This document shows positions 21,778-32,399 of a stretch of DNA of 64,000 bases, one piece after another. Within the stretch, counting starts at the first letter, position 1; each line of letters opens with the position of its first letter. The stretch is taken from assembly GCA_003194525.1 (NCBI GenBank), contig NBIV01000093.1:124001-188000 (forward strand), read 5' to 3'. Both the position numbers and the translations under genes were made by a program. Source of the DNA: Gracilariopsis chorda. Taxonomy: Eukaryota > Rhodophyta > Florideophyceae > Gracilariales > Gracilariaceae. A model generated the notes under the pieces. That model was not told the DNA's origin and did not search any database. It was given only the letters and a program-made list of their open reading frames with translations.

Positions 21778-22599
21778 AATGTGTTGAAGTAGAGAAATTA
21801 GTGGACGAAAAATCACTTTTCGGATAATCCTACTGGTATGCCCGCGTCCCATAAGTGTAAGAGATACAAGTGTACATAATGTTTGATATCTTCATGTTTT
21901 GGTATCCTAGGGCGGCTTTTGATGGTGTCATAGCGTGTTCGGCGAGACTGGAGTGCATCCGGATAGAGTCATATAGGTTGCCAAATTTGCTGTAGGGGAA
22001 ATAAGCAAGCAGCCGTATGGTAAGGAATTGTGGATAAGGCCAAGGGAGTGTGAGGTTCGTAGTCGCTGCAAGTGTTGACAACGTGAACCGAACAGAGTTG
22101 CATGCCCTCTGCAATCTCATCAGGTTGATATACAGGGGTCATTGACGAGGAGCATTACTGTTCAAGAAGCTGACCGTTAAATTCGGCTGTGATTTCGAGT
22201 TCAAAGTTTTGTCATCTCATGGAATGCCTCTCAGGCCTAACGATCGTGTAATACGTAAAGAGGGGGTGCAGCAATGTTTGGACGCGACGATAATACTTCC
22301 ACGTTGGAATTTCATCCAAAATTAAACTTTTTGCTATTTTAAGATGCTGGAATGCAGATCAATAGCAACAAGTCAAAAACTTCTCAAAAGCCTGTGGATA
22401 AAAATAAAAAGTAATGTTACTATTCGATTCAACATCACTCAAAACGGTTATGGCGCGCATTCTGCGAGATGAAGAAATATGCAACTGTAAGCAAATCCTT
22501 ACCATTTGGTAACTACCCTCAACGGTATTCTCATCGCCAACCTTGTTCCAAGCCCCTTCCAAAACAATAGAAAACCCATCCAAGGAGTTCTGTAAGACC
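21778..22599. other. Region without recognisable genes
   Basis: Short frames only. It may include the ends of the flanking Harbinger and pogo-type elements, but I could not identify terminal repeats. Confidence 0.35.
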
Positions 22600-24385
22600 C
22601 TTATTCAAAGCACTATTGCTGCCATAGCAGATGGAAGTCCATATCGCACAGTTGCACGCGAGCTCGGCCTGCCGCGCGCAACTCCGCACTACCGCCTAAA
22701 GCAATTTCAAAACTCCTGACCTGGCTGGCTTCGAGCCCTCGCAGATGACGAAGAGGAGAGAATTGTGTGCTTTCTTCTGCGGTTCGCTGCACGCGGAACA
22801 CCGTTAACCAACCATCACTTACAAGAAGCGATACGAACATTTTGTCAAACTCTCTCCCATGAATGCCAAACTAAATTACACTTCAACCACACCAATGTCT
22901 CCGATTGTTATCTGTAATCATTTTTCAAACGCCATACGCAAAGATTGTCTTTCTTCCGTGCCCGTTTTGCAGGAAAACAAGTGCTATAAAGCAGTCAATA
23001 GCGAACCATTAACACATCAATTTCCCACACTCAGGAAGATTATCAAGGACTGTGACATCGACGGTTAACGAATGATCAATCTCGACGAGGTCCTTGTAAC
23101 CGCGCACAAGGAATTATCTGGTGTGATTTCGCAGCGCACGCTCCTCCCACGTAACGGCTCTCGGGTCATGGTCATGAATAAGTTTACTTACAAACATATA
23201 GAGTGACTATGATGCCAGTTGTAAGTTCCACTGGACACCTCGGCCTTCTTCTCGTCATTATCAAAGGAACCAGTATTCATTATCGTATAGTTCTGCGTCA
23301 TGGCGTCGCACACCAGGAAACTACAGCGACGAATCTACCTTGTGATTCGCTGGTGGCTGCAAGGGCCGAAAATGCAGAGTTTGACACCGTTTACTTTCGT
23401 GCATGTGCTGACAGGTTTGTAGACTACTCAAAGTATTTAACGGCGATTGGAAAAAAGGTTCTTGGTAGTTTACGACGGGTATCGGGCGCACATATTGTTT
23501 GAAGTACTTGATCTTTTTCATCAGAACAAAATCATTTTGCACAGACTTCCCAGAGAACTCAGCCGGTAGATAAGTTTATATTTTCATCATGGAAATCCCA
23601 CTTGAATCGCATCAGTGGCGACATTTTGTTCGCTTAGCGACCGCCACAGTGGGAATGATATTCTTGGTTTTACTGCCTTGCTACGTGACGCCTAATATTG
23701 TTACTTTCCTGGAAATGTTATGAAGTCAGGGTTTCGCCGTGCTTGACCGTGGCCTTTGGCTCCGGATCAGTTACTGAGTGTGCTGCAGCCTGCTACATCT
23801 ACCGGGGACAGTGTAGTTCCCGTGGACGAGCTGGAAGGACTTTTTATGCAGCGCTGCGCATAATACAAGGAAAAAGGTCTGGGCTCTGATGTGCAGATGT
23901 TGGAATGTGGCTACGTTGTTACAAGTAACGGTTGTATTATGACCTCCGAAAAGGTTCTAGAAATGGCGCGAGCCAAACGTGCCGTTGATATTGCGAAGCG
24001 CACTGCCGAGCATCGGAAAGATCTTGCCCGTATGCGAGCGGCTGATGCACGCCTACAGCTACATCTACAGGCTTCTGCGTCTTTTAACGGTGATTGGGAT
24101 AGATTCAGAGCAGTTCCATCCCGAACAAGCATCGAACGCTATCATGAGCGACATCGGCCAATGTTGCTTAAGCGTGCGATTGCGAGGCGTCGAAAAAAAG
24201 GCAAGAAATCAGCTGTTTGCATGACGTGTGCAGCTTTATACGTATCAAATAAGGTTCATTTTACTGAGCCGATGCGCCGTGGCTGTCCAATTTTTGTCCA
24301 AGTTTTTCGTCACTTGGGGGTGGCTCGCATTTTCAACGTTACGAATTTGTTTTCTGGCCTCAGACTGTCTTGTTCCGTGAGATGA
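22600..24385 (+). pseudogene. Relic of a pogo-type DDE transposase
   Basis: Plus-strand readings show a psq-like helix-turn-helix (DGSPYRTVARELGLPRAT). Next come a segment like the FxxRHxxL box near 22920, INLDE for the first catalytic region near 23073, VVSSTGHLGLLLVIIKG near 23215, and a VYDGYRAHI / NKIILHRLP stretch near 23465-23560 that matches the second catalytic Asp region. The 3' part (23897-24385) keeps an open frame of 162 codons rich in Arg, Ala and Lys, comparable to the basic tails of such proteins. Numerous stops and frameshifts make it non-functional. Confidence 0.6.
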
Positions 24386-24515
24386 ATAACGGAAGTGTCA
24401 CGCTTCGTTTTAGATGCGTTACAGCTCTAGGAGTGATTTGTTTGTTGAGATAGAGGACGTTATTAGGATTTTATCCAAATAATGGTGTACCCACCCTTTA
24501 GTGGCCTCCCTGTTC

Positions 24516-24650
24516 AGTCCCACAAAGTCACTGGGCCACGAGTGGAGCAAGCTTCTTGGTTTGAGCGATCACGTTGGAATGTGTGGCTCACGTACATTCC
24601 AACTGATGGTTCTCTAGCATCCATTCCTCTCTCTCTACATCATCTCTCGC
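24516..24650 (+). repeat. Dispersed repeat, copy 1
   Basis: About 135 bases align with 41565-41693 in the same orientation (shared blocks around GGCCAC, GAGTGGAGC, GCGATC and the palindromic TTGGAATGTGTGGC / ACATTCCAAC). It is probably part of a DNA transposon, family unknown. Confidence 0.55.
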
Positions 24651-25129
24651 AAAAGAGCTTGTAGAACGTTTTTAAAGACATTAAGGAACACTACATGGTT
24701 TAGAACCTACCATACAAAACCTTACTAAAGCAAAAAAACCGGTCTAGGAGACCTTTGCCGCTTAGTAAAAGGTGAAGGACTCTTGCAGCATAGAATATTG
24801 CAAGCAGTAGCAAAAGAACAATGAGAGAGAAACAAACGAAATACACTATTAAGAGAAAAAAAACACCACGATTACTTACAATAAACCACAAATCAAGCTG
24901 AAGTTTTTCAATACATCAAAAGATAGAGGCTTTCTAAATATCTCTACTCCTTATAATTTAGTTTTTTTTTAATTCATGCCAGTAGCCTTGGTCCTAATAT
25001 GCCCTTGAATATGTTAATACCTTAGAGCTATGCGGTTTTCAATTCTGAGAAATGTTTGTTCACAAAAATGTATTTCGCACTACAACTGTCCGCGTGAACT
25101 ATAACTATGTACATTCGAATTTTAATGTC
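24651..25129. other. AT-rich region
   Basis: No coding or repeat feature is supported. It probably includes the 3' end of the decayed copia element that follows on the minus strand. Confidence 0.35.
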
Positions 25130-27440
25130 CAAAACTGTTTTTTTTTCACAGATTCCAAAAACCTCTTTTGAACCATGTAATTTCCTTGCCATAATACGAT
25201 AGTGCAATGTAATTTGCGTCATCAGATGACAACGCCACAAGAGTTTGCTTTTCGGTGATACACATGACCAGTGGTTTTTTCACTTTGGTCAATAATCCAG
25301 TGGTAGACTTTCTCGTGTCCCAACAATAGGCAAATCTGTTTCATAGTACGCTTACATTGAGGCCAAACTCTTTTCGGGAAAGAACAAGTTAAAACCCTTT
25401 GTAACTATCAAGTACCTTTGTACTTTCTTTGCAGGTCATACATCAATAAAGCATGGATTGTAAACCTGCTTTCCATCCATCAAAGAGGCAAACTTTATGT
25501 CTATTGAAGGAGTTACGTTCAAGTACATCAGATCTATTCCTAGTTTCTACCAGCGGTTGTAAGCCTCTTTCCCAAGACATGGCTCAGCGTCTTTCTAAGT
25601 TGAAAGGTCATACCTAGACTTCAATGCCATTTAAATGGGATTCTGGTTTACAATTCCATGTTCTTGCATAGTTTTTTCTATGTATCTGCGCTGGTCTAAT
25701 TTCATCCCGTACTTGTATCTTAGTACGTCTCTTCCAATGAAATACTTAGCATTGCCAAGAATCTTTACCTGGAAAAGCTTCTGGATCTCCAGTTAACAAC
25801 TTTTTAAAAGTGAATGTTAGTTGCAAGATGTTAAGCAGTCATCCAAGACAACTTCAACTCTTAGAATATGGTTTAAGCATTTGTATATGTACCTCCAACT
25901 CTCGGTGCTCGATGTTTTGAAGCATAATCGGAGCAAATCCTTGTACATGAGAGAACCTCATATCTTCCCACTTGCTTCACTCCGTCGATGGATTTCAGAA
26001 GTAAGCATACTTTTCCAGTAACAAGGGAGGAACCTGACTCATTCTTTCTCTGCTCTACTAGCATAGGCTCGTCACGGTCTCCGTATAGATATGTGCTACC
26101 ATGTTTATGAGAGCCTCGCGTGTTGATAGTTTATCACTTCAAGTACGTGACCTAAGTTCATATCTTCAAAGCAGCAAAATCTAGAATTCTCTTGCTCCTT
26201 CGATATCGGGGTTCTAAACTCTTTAATACATACCTCACGCTCATTGGCGCACTTGAAACTGGGCCGTTCTCCCTTCAGTACTATGGTTCATAATAATATA
26301 TTTTGCGCTGTGAGCGAGACTTGTGGACACCTAGCTTCATTGGTCATTGATTGATGGCATGAACTCCTTCGAAACATTGACTTCTGCCATGTAGCACTTT
26401 ATTACCTTTTCCTTAGCTGGGATGTATACTATGTATAATGTCCTTTCGGTTTGCATTCCAACAAAGTTTCTGCAGATGGCACAAGGGAGAAACTCTTTGT
26501 TTGGCGCTCTGTCTGAACGGTACACGACCGCATGACCGGTTTGTCCGAATCTTAATAAGTTAGAAAAGTCACTTGCATTCGAGCCATAATGCAAATGAGC
26601 CTTAATGTCAACTCTGTGGTTTGGCAGGCGATTTCTAAAGTATTCTGAATGTAACATAGCTTCCTCCAAGAGTTCATCTGGTAGTTTCGAAGCAATACGG
26701 AATTTCCTGGCCATCGTCCATGGGTTTTGGATGATATTTCAGCAACAAAATTCGATTGGTGTGCATACGGTGGCGTGAACTCTAGGATTATGCGATTCTC
26801 AATCACGTATGACACAAAATCGTCTGACTTATTTGCACCAGCCCCGTCAAAGCGAATACGGTACATTTTATTTGGAAGATCATCGGTTTCTACGCAAGCG
26901 TTGTAGTATCTTATGGATTGGAAGAACTTCATTTTGTGGTTAAGAACGTATAGGGCACTTGCCCTTGTCCAATCGTCGATGAGCACCTGTATGTACCTCG
27001 AACCATGTACAACGGGAAGTAATGAGTCCAGTGAAGTTGGTATGGGTGAGCTCTAGTGGTCAATGCGCGATCGATTCTCTTTGTCATAGTGGGGCGCGCT
27101 TGATGCTCGCTTCGATGCATGTGGCCCATATCATTTTTTGACCTCTTCTGCAGAGAAGCTTTATATGCCATGTGATACGTTGATGCATTGAAGGAGCTGT
27201 CCCGACCCTCATGTCCCAGTTTCTCATGCAAGTCTTTGGCTGGGGTGACAGAACGTTAGGAGGTGTATCATGCCGTTGGCGCGAGAACTCGACTTCTCAA
27301 TGGGTAGAACCCGTTCTCGTGGTATCACTCATGAATCACCCAGTACCACGCTCTTTGATTATGAAGCTGTACAGGTACGCGTTGCTCGTGAATTGTACAT
27401 CTACAAGCCTGGATATTACCGAGAGAGATATCAGGTTATC
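25130..27440 (-). pseudogene. Decayed Ty1/copia pol (integrase, RT, RNase H)
   Basis: Reading down the minus strand gives a GAG-pre-integrase segment (LHEKLGHEG) near 27225, integrase core VLIDDWTRASALYVL, EFTPPYAHQSNF near 26760 and the integrase C-terminal part (26337-26714). It continues with RT/RNase H segments LGNAKYFIGRDVLRYKYG (about 25750) and WDTRKSTTGLL with LVALSSDDANYIALS (about 25300-25200). The order integrase then RT is that of Ty1/copia. Stops and frameshifts occur throughout and no LTR was identified. Confidence 0.8.
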
Positions 27441-27894
27441 ACAAAACACTTCCACTCACCGCGCCAGCCATCAATCGAAGCCAGATCGTACCAATACTCA
27501 CATGGACGGCAACAAACGCCGCGGATTCATAGCAGTAGCCAATGAAATTCTTCAAAATGAAGCAAGCAGTACTACCTGGGTAGACGCCGAAGCTAGCCAC
27601 GTGTTCTTCAAGGACAAATATCCATGTTCCCCTCATCCCCCCTTACTAAAGACAATGTTTGTCCGTCTGTCTGTCTGTGTGTCAGCTAACGCCCACTCAT
27701 TGGCTGAAAAATCGGCAAGGAGGCTGCCAAGTGGAAACGTGGCGTTTTATGCGCTCCAAGAGGCATCTTGCACCGCATAATGCGACACGTTTCCACCTGG
27801 CGCCTTTTGCACGCCACAGTAGCCTAGCCGTTTCCCCATAGTAGCCCACCCGTTACACTACAGTAACCGAGCCGTTGCAGTGCAGTACAGTGCA

Positions 27895-27940
27895 GTGCAC
27901 ATGACCGTTTTAATTACTATTTCTCAACGGTCATGTGCAC
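27895..27940. repeat. Conserved 15-base palindrome in Helitron family 1
   Basis: GTGCACATGACCGTT (27895-27909) pairs perfectly with AACGGTCATGTGCAC (27926-27940) across a 16-base AT-rich loop. The same palindrome occurs at 36030-36075 and 38024-38069 in the other copies. Confidence 0.8.
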
Positions 27941-27960
27941 CAATCGCATTGCACGCTACA

Positions 27961-28480
27961 CTACACCATGGTTATGCACACCAATAAAATAGCACTACAA
28001 CAAAGCGTGCCATGTCAATCACCATGGTTAAAACGCACTACAATAAAGCGTGCCATTTGAATTACCATGGTCATGCACACCAATCAACTGGCACTACACT
28101 AGAGCATGCCATGTCATTCACCATGGTTAAAACGCACTACAATAAAGCGTGCCATTTTAATTACCATGGTCATGCAAACCAATAAACTGGCACTACACTA
28201 AAGCATGCCATGTCATTCACCATGGTTATACACAACAATAAAGTGGCACTAAAATAAAGCGTTACATGTCCCTCACCATGGTTATGCACACCAGTAAAAT
28301 GGCACTACAATGAAGCAAGCCATGTCATTCACTACTATTAAATGGCACTACAATAAAGCGTGCGATTTTTACTACCATGGTTATGCATACCAATAAAATG
28401 GCACTACACTAAAATGTGCCATGTCATTCACCATGGTTATGCACACCAATAAAATGACACTACACTAGAGCGTGCCATGT
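27961..28480 (+). repeat. Minisatellite of alternating 55- and 44-base units
   Basis: About ten units, each containing ACCATGGTTATGCACACCAA and a GGCACTACA-type block, repeat with spacings near 55 and 44 bases. Equivalent positions in copies 3 (36100-36200) and 4 (38090-38205) hold only two or three units, so the array varies in number between Helitron copies. Confidence 0.8.
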
Positions 28481-29029
28481 CACTCGCGCACTGAGCGCTC
28501 CCCTTTCTTTTGCTTTAGTTACTGTACAAATGAAACATTGCTTGACATAAGTATACACGCATTTACTTGCCGGCACGTTTATAATCCTCTACACCATAGA
28601 GCATTACGCAGTGATCTCTTAACCAACGATCCACATAACTATGCTCTACACGACCATGCCAGGCGCGACAATGGTAAGAAGAACAAGGCTATGTGTAGTG
28701 ATTCGACGCGCGACGATTCTAGGGACGACGTTGCTCTACAATGGTGCAGTATACGCCAAGGTTGTACTTCCGCACGGTAGCATAGTTTAATGCATAATTC
28801 TCACATGCATTTCTGTCGTCTACGATGCTCCACGCAACAAAGCTATGCTTGACCATATTTTACATGAAAACTTTATGCGACATAGTGGAATGCGCGACGA
28901 TTCTACTTCCGTTTACCAAGCAATGCTCTTCAGCTTCATCTTCGAATCTCAATACCATAGAAGCCACAATACCTGAGCAGCACGCCATGTTACCCTAAAT
29001 GAGGTTCTGCACAAAAATCCTCGACGATG

Positions 29030-29155
29030 CTAGACGTCAAAATGCTGGACAGGACGATCCTAAGCGCGACGATGCTAGGCGCGACGATTGTAGGCGCGAC
29101 AATGCTAGGCGCCATGATACCAGGCGCGATGATTCGAAGAGCGATGATGCTAAGT
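29030..29155 (+). repeat. 15-base tandem array inside Helitron copy 1
   Basis: Degenerate repeats of GCGACGATGCTAGGC. Because 15 is a multiple of three they create long open frames rich in Ala, Arg and Asp on the plus strand that are not genes. Similar arrays are at 36745-36850 and 38735-38865. Confidence 0.75.
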
Positions 29156-29409
29156 GTCAGTGTACAGATTTATGCTCAAATGTCGATGCAATAGAAGCCA
29201 CTATACCTTCTCACACGCGCCAGCACTGGCTATCTGATGCTCTGATGACTTCAAGGTATATTACAGGCGGCATGGCTACTCTGCTCAATAATGCTATGTA
29301 CGAAAACGCTACGAAGGACTATGCTCTGCATGATGGTGGCACTTTCCTTTCAAATGTTAAGATATACAGATCTCATCTACACGCCAGAAGCGTAGCGTGG
29401 CATAGCAGC

Positions 29410-29660
29410 CTCTGCAGAATGCGTGCCGAGGCGGTGGGGCAGTCTGCACGCGGGGCGTGAAAAGCCCGCCTCGTGCAAGTCATGCCATTGCCATACCAGC
29501 ATCTACGAACTCCATGCAGCGGCGGTGTGGTGCTCTGCACGCGGGCGTGAAACGCCCGCGTGCAGAGCATTCCATTGATATAACTGCATCTACGAATTGC
29601 ATGCGGCGGCGGTGGGGTGCTCTGCACGCGGGGTGAAACGCCCGCGTGCAGAGCACCTAC
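29410..29660 (+). repeat. Three tandem units of about 88 bases, each with a GC-rich hairpin
   Basis: The second unit has a perfect 18-base stem with loop GAA (29531-29548 / 29552-29569), and the third has a 16-base stem (29617-29632 / 29641-29656). Related hairpins stand at 37223-37263 and about 39237-39277, always just upstream of the position of the helicase fragment. Confidence 0.75.
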
Positions 29661-29746
29661 TACCATTGCCTTCGATCATGCGTTGCATGACGGAGCTTAA
29701 AGTGCACTTTCAATGCACACACATTTTTTTTTATTTGGTAAATCAG

Positions 29747-29968
29747 ACCCAGTTCCCAGTACGTGTCTGTTTTGCCATCACTACCAATGAGGCACAGGGT
29801 CAGTCGTTTAATGGTCGCATCGGACTGGACTTGCGTGATGGCTGTTTCAAGCATGGCCATCTGTACATCGCCTTTTCTCAGACCAACAACCCGTCCAACA
29901 TCGTGGCCTGTCTCCCTGCCGGTAGCACCTCTACCAATAATGTAGTGTACCCCGAAGTTCTTTCGTAG
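29747..29968 (+). pseudogene. C-terminal fragment of a Helitron PIF1-type helicase, copy 1
   Basis: 73 codons from a possible acceptor-like AAATCAG to TAG resemble the end of Helitron helicases: helicase motif V (FAITTNEAQGQS), the IGLDLRDGC strand, motif VI (LYIAFSQ) and the conserved NVVYPEVLS end. Motif V has Glu where the family has Lys, and motif VI has Gln where it has the arginine finger, so this copy is inactive as well as truncated. Confidence 0.75.
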
Positions 29969-30158
29969 ACCAACTTGATAGCTTTAAGTAAACCATTTCT
30001 TTTTTCTTTCATTTTTTTCTTTTCTTATCCCTTCTCACTCCCCAAACATACTTTCATTCCACAATCAAACTACTCCAAACACGCTATCCAAATACTCCTT
30101 TCACTCTAATGCTTCTTTTACTTCTTAACGCGTGCGAAGCACGCAATGGAGCCACTTG

Positions 30159-30446
30159 TCCCCCCACTTATACTAAAGACAATGTTTGTCCGTCTGTCTG
30201 TGTGTCTGTCAGCTAACGCTCACTCATTGGCTGAAAAATCGGCAAGGAGGCTGCCAAGTGGAAACGTGGCGTTTTATGCGCTCCAAGAGGCATCTTGCAC
30301 CGCATAATGCGACACGTTTCCACCTGGCGTCTTTTGCACGCCACAGTAGCCTAGCCGTTTGACCAAAGTAGCCCACCCGTTACACTACAGTAACCGAGCT
30401 GTTGCAGTGCAGTGCACATGACCGTTTTAATTACTATTTTTCAACA
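30159..30446 (+). mobile_element. Helitron family 1, copy 2 (5' fragment)
   Basis: It begins TCCCCCCACTTATACTAAAG immediately after the CTTG end of copy 1 and matches the first 280 bases of copies 1 and 4. It breaks off at the second arm of the conserved palindrome (after TTTTTCAAC), where unrelated sequence encoding a zinc-finger-like peptide begins. Confidence 0.75.
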
Positions 30447-30639
30447 TTCAGTGCAACAGTGCAAAAACCTTTTTGACCACTGTCAGTCTAAAACTCACCG
30501 CAACCGCGTACAGTGTAAGCGTACTCCGCCTTACTGTGCTACCTGTAAGCGCTCATTTGAGTCGCATCATCATTTGAACCCCCGCAAAAACGGCAAAGCA
30601 CACTTCAAAGTGCTCTCCAATCAAAATATAAATAAATGA
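30418..30639 (+). CDS. Chimeric ORF: Helitron 5' sequence fused to a zinc-finger-like peptide
   Basis: The ATG at 30418 lies in the left arm of the Helitron palindrome, and the frame runs 73 codons into non-Helitron sequence ending in TAA. The downstream part has C-x2-C followed by a His cluster (YCATCKRSFESHHHL) and many basic residues, reminiscent of a degenerate C2H2 finger. It may be part of a captured gene. Function is unknown and the ORF is short, so chance cannot be ruled out. Confidence 0.35.
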   Translation: MTVLITIFQHSVQQCKNLFDHCQSKTHRNRVQCKRTPPYCATCKRSFESHHHLNPRKNGKAHFKVLSNQNINK

Positions 30640-30776
30640 ATAGTTTTGCTTTTGCGTATTACTCTACGATTACTTACCAATACTAATAAGCTAGTTGTGT
30701 ACGAGTAAAGCTTAGTTAGACACAGTACTCTATTATATTAGCATACATAACACTGTAGTAATTTGTTTAGTGCATC

Positions 30777-32381
30777 ATGCCGCCACTTAACATAAATTTT
30801 ACTACCAATGTTACGTATGCAAATCAGCAACAACCACAATTTATCGAATTTATTAAGAATATTCAGGAAAACAATACCCAAGCAGAGCCTGCTCAAGTAA
30901 TCGAACTTCTGAGAACTGAATACCCTCCAGATAAGCTACTCACTTTTACAATTTTAAGTAATGGATTGCTTATGCGTAAGTTTGCAAAGTTCTTAGAAGA
31001 TCGTGGAATTAGTCTCGCAGAACATGAAAGCGGTCACCTCTTAAAAAGAATTGCCAAAACAATTTTTGAGGAGTCTCATTTAGAAGATGCTTTCACTGCT
31101 ATAGATTTATTCGAGCAAACGCCGGCACCTGCTCCGCTTACCCGACAACAACCACATAGATTTGCACACGAAGAAGAAGAAACTGAGGTTGAGCAACAGC
31201 GTGAGCTCTCACCTTAGACACGCGTGAATGAGCATAATCGCCAACGCCAGCCATGGCGTCCTCAAAACGTTAACAATGAGCCACAAACGAACTTTGGAGA
31301 CAATCGACACAGGACTGCTCATTAAATCGCATCTCGTTTCAAAGATTAATCTTCTAAATTCTCAGGAGCCCTTGGTGAATGTTGGGAGGAATTTCTGAGC
31401 GAATATAAGTATGCCGCTCTAGATTACAATCTATCCAACCATCAACGACTCCAATATTAACACCACCTTTTGCGTGGAAACGCGAAGCGTTTTTACGTAC
31501 AAAGCGTTGATGGCAGAGTGCGAAGTTTCAGGGAAGCTTCAGCAGTAATGAAAAAGGAGTATAATTCTCTTTCCCGTCAGAACCGCATTGCTGCCTATTT
31601 ACGTAACTTACGAATCCAAACATTTGTTTCAAAGAGCTCTTCTTTAAGCGACGCTTTGGACAAACTCCACGAAGAAATTTCGAAGTTGTCCCCACAAGGC
31701 CCTATGCACTGCCAATCCGAGCGCAAGAGAATCGAATACTTACAGAATGCTGTAATTGGTAATTCCTGGGCGCAAGATGCCTGCATCAGGGCCAATGCGG
31801 GACTGATCAGTTATCATGAACTTTACGGTCAGTTGGAAGCCGCAATTCAACTCGATCAAGAAGAGAAAATCGGTCGCATGCGAGATCAATAGAGTCTTTA
31901 GTTGGACTCACTTTCCACCGACGATTTTCAGAGCTCTGAAATTAGTGAAACATTCTATGCTGGCCAATCCCGATACGTACGTCACCTGCATTCCACAAAC
32001 CGGACAAACTTTCGTCAATCCAAAAGCAGACGAAGTGTTACCTGTTGGAATTTTGGTAAATTCGGACATGTTGTTGCCGAATGCAGGCAACGCAAGGACC
32101 TCACCAACAATGCCGCCAACCGTGTGCAATATTTGCAACGCAACGGCTACAAGGATCAGAACAAGGCTTTGAAACGTGTCCTGTATGAAATCTGCCAACA
32201 GCTCGAAGAGTGCAGTGATTCCGATGAATTCGAAAGCGCGGAAACATTTTTCGTTTGCAACGGCGAGGCAGATATTATTGCAGACAACGAAAACTCTGAT
32301 CCTTCCGAACAATTCTTTGCATCTAATTTCGGAACGCAGAGTAGCGAACCTTCCCTCTCGAATTGCCTTGAGGATATTTAA
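30777..32381 (+). pseudogene. Copia 2 Gag with zinc knuckle, stops but no frameshift
   Basis: From the ATG at 30777 a single register continues for 535 codons to TAA at 32379-32381, interrupted by about six stops (first TAG at 31215-31217). The product has a Gln/Asn-rich start, helical segments typical of capsid proteins (31470-31892) and a zinc knuckle with one ligand lost (CWNFGKFGHVVAEC: the second Cys is Phe, a one-base change). It ends in an acidic tail. Confidence 0.75.
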
Positions 32382-32399
32382 CTGGGAGTACTAACGATT

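Larger units (their letters stand above)
27636..30158 (+). mobile_element. Helitron family 1, copy 1
   Basis: It starts with TC (TCCCCCCTTACTAAAGAC) directly after an A and ends with the hairpin GCGTGCGAAGCACGC, ten spacer bases and CTTG (30158). Its end abuts the TC start of copy 2. Inside are a 15-base palindrome (27895-27909 / 27926-27940), a minisatellite, a 15-base tandem array, hairpin units and a 3' fragment encoding the last part of a PIF1-type helicase. Start, hairpin and helicase tail all recur in copies 3 and 4. No Rep domain is encoded, so it is non-autonomous. Confidence 0.8.

Noticed and set aside
27961-28480. Regularly spaced repeats resembling a CRISPR array
   Set aside because: Units are contiguous minisatellite repeats with repeated spacers, there are no cas genes, and the context is eukaryotic and inside a Helitron.
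28999-29460. Long Ala/Arg/Asp-rich plus-strand frames in the Helitron copies (also 38252-38945)
   Set aside because: Produced by a 15-base tandem repeat, which keeps any frame open. Register and sequence are not conserved between copies.
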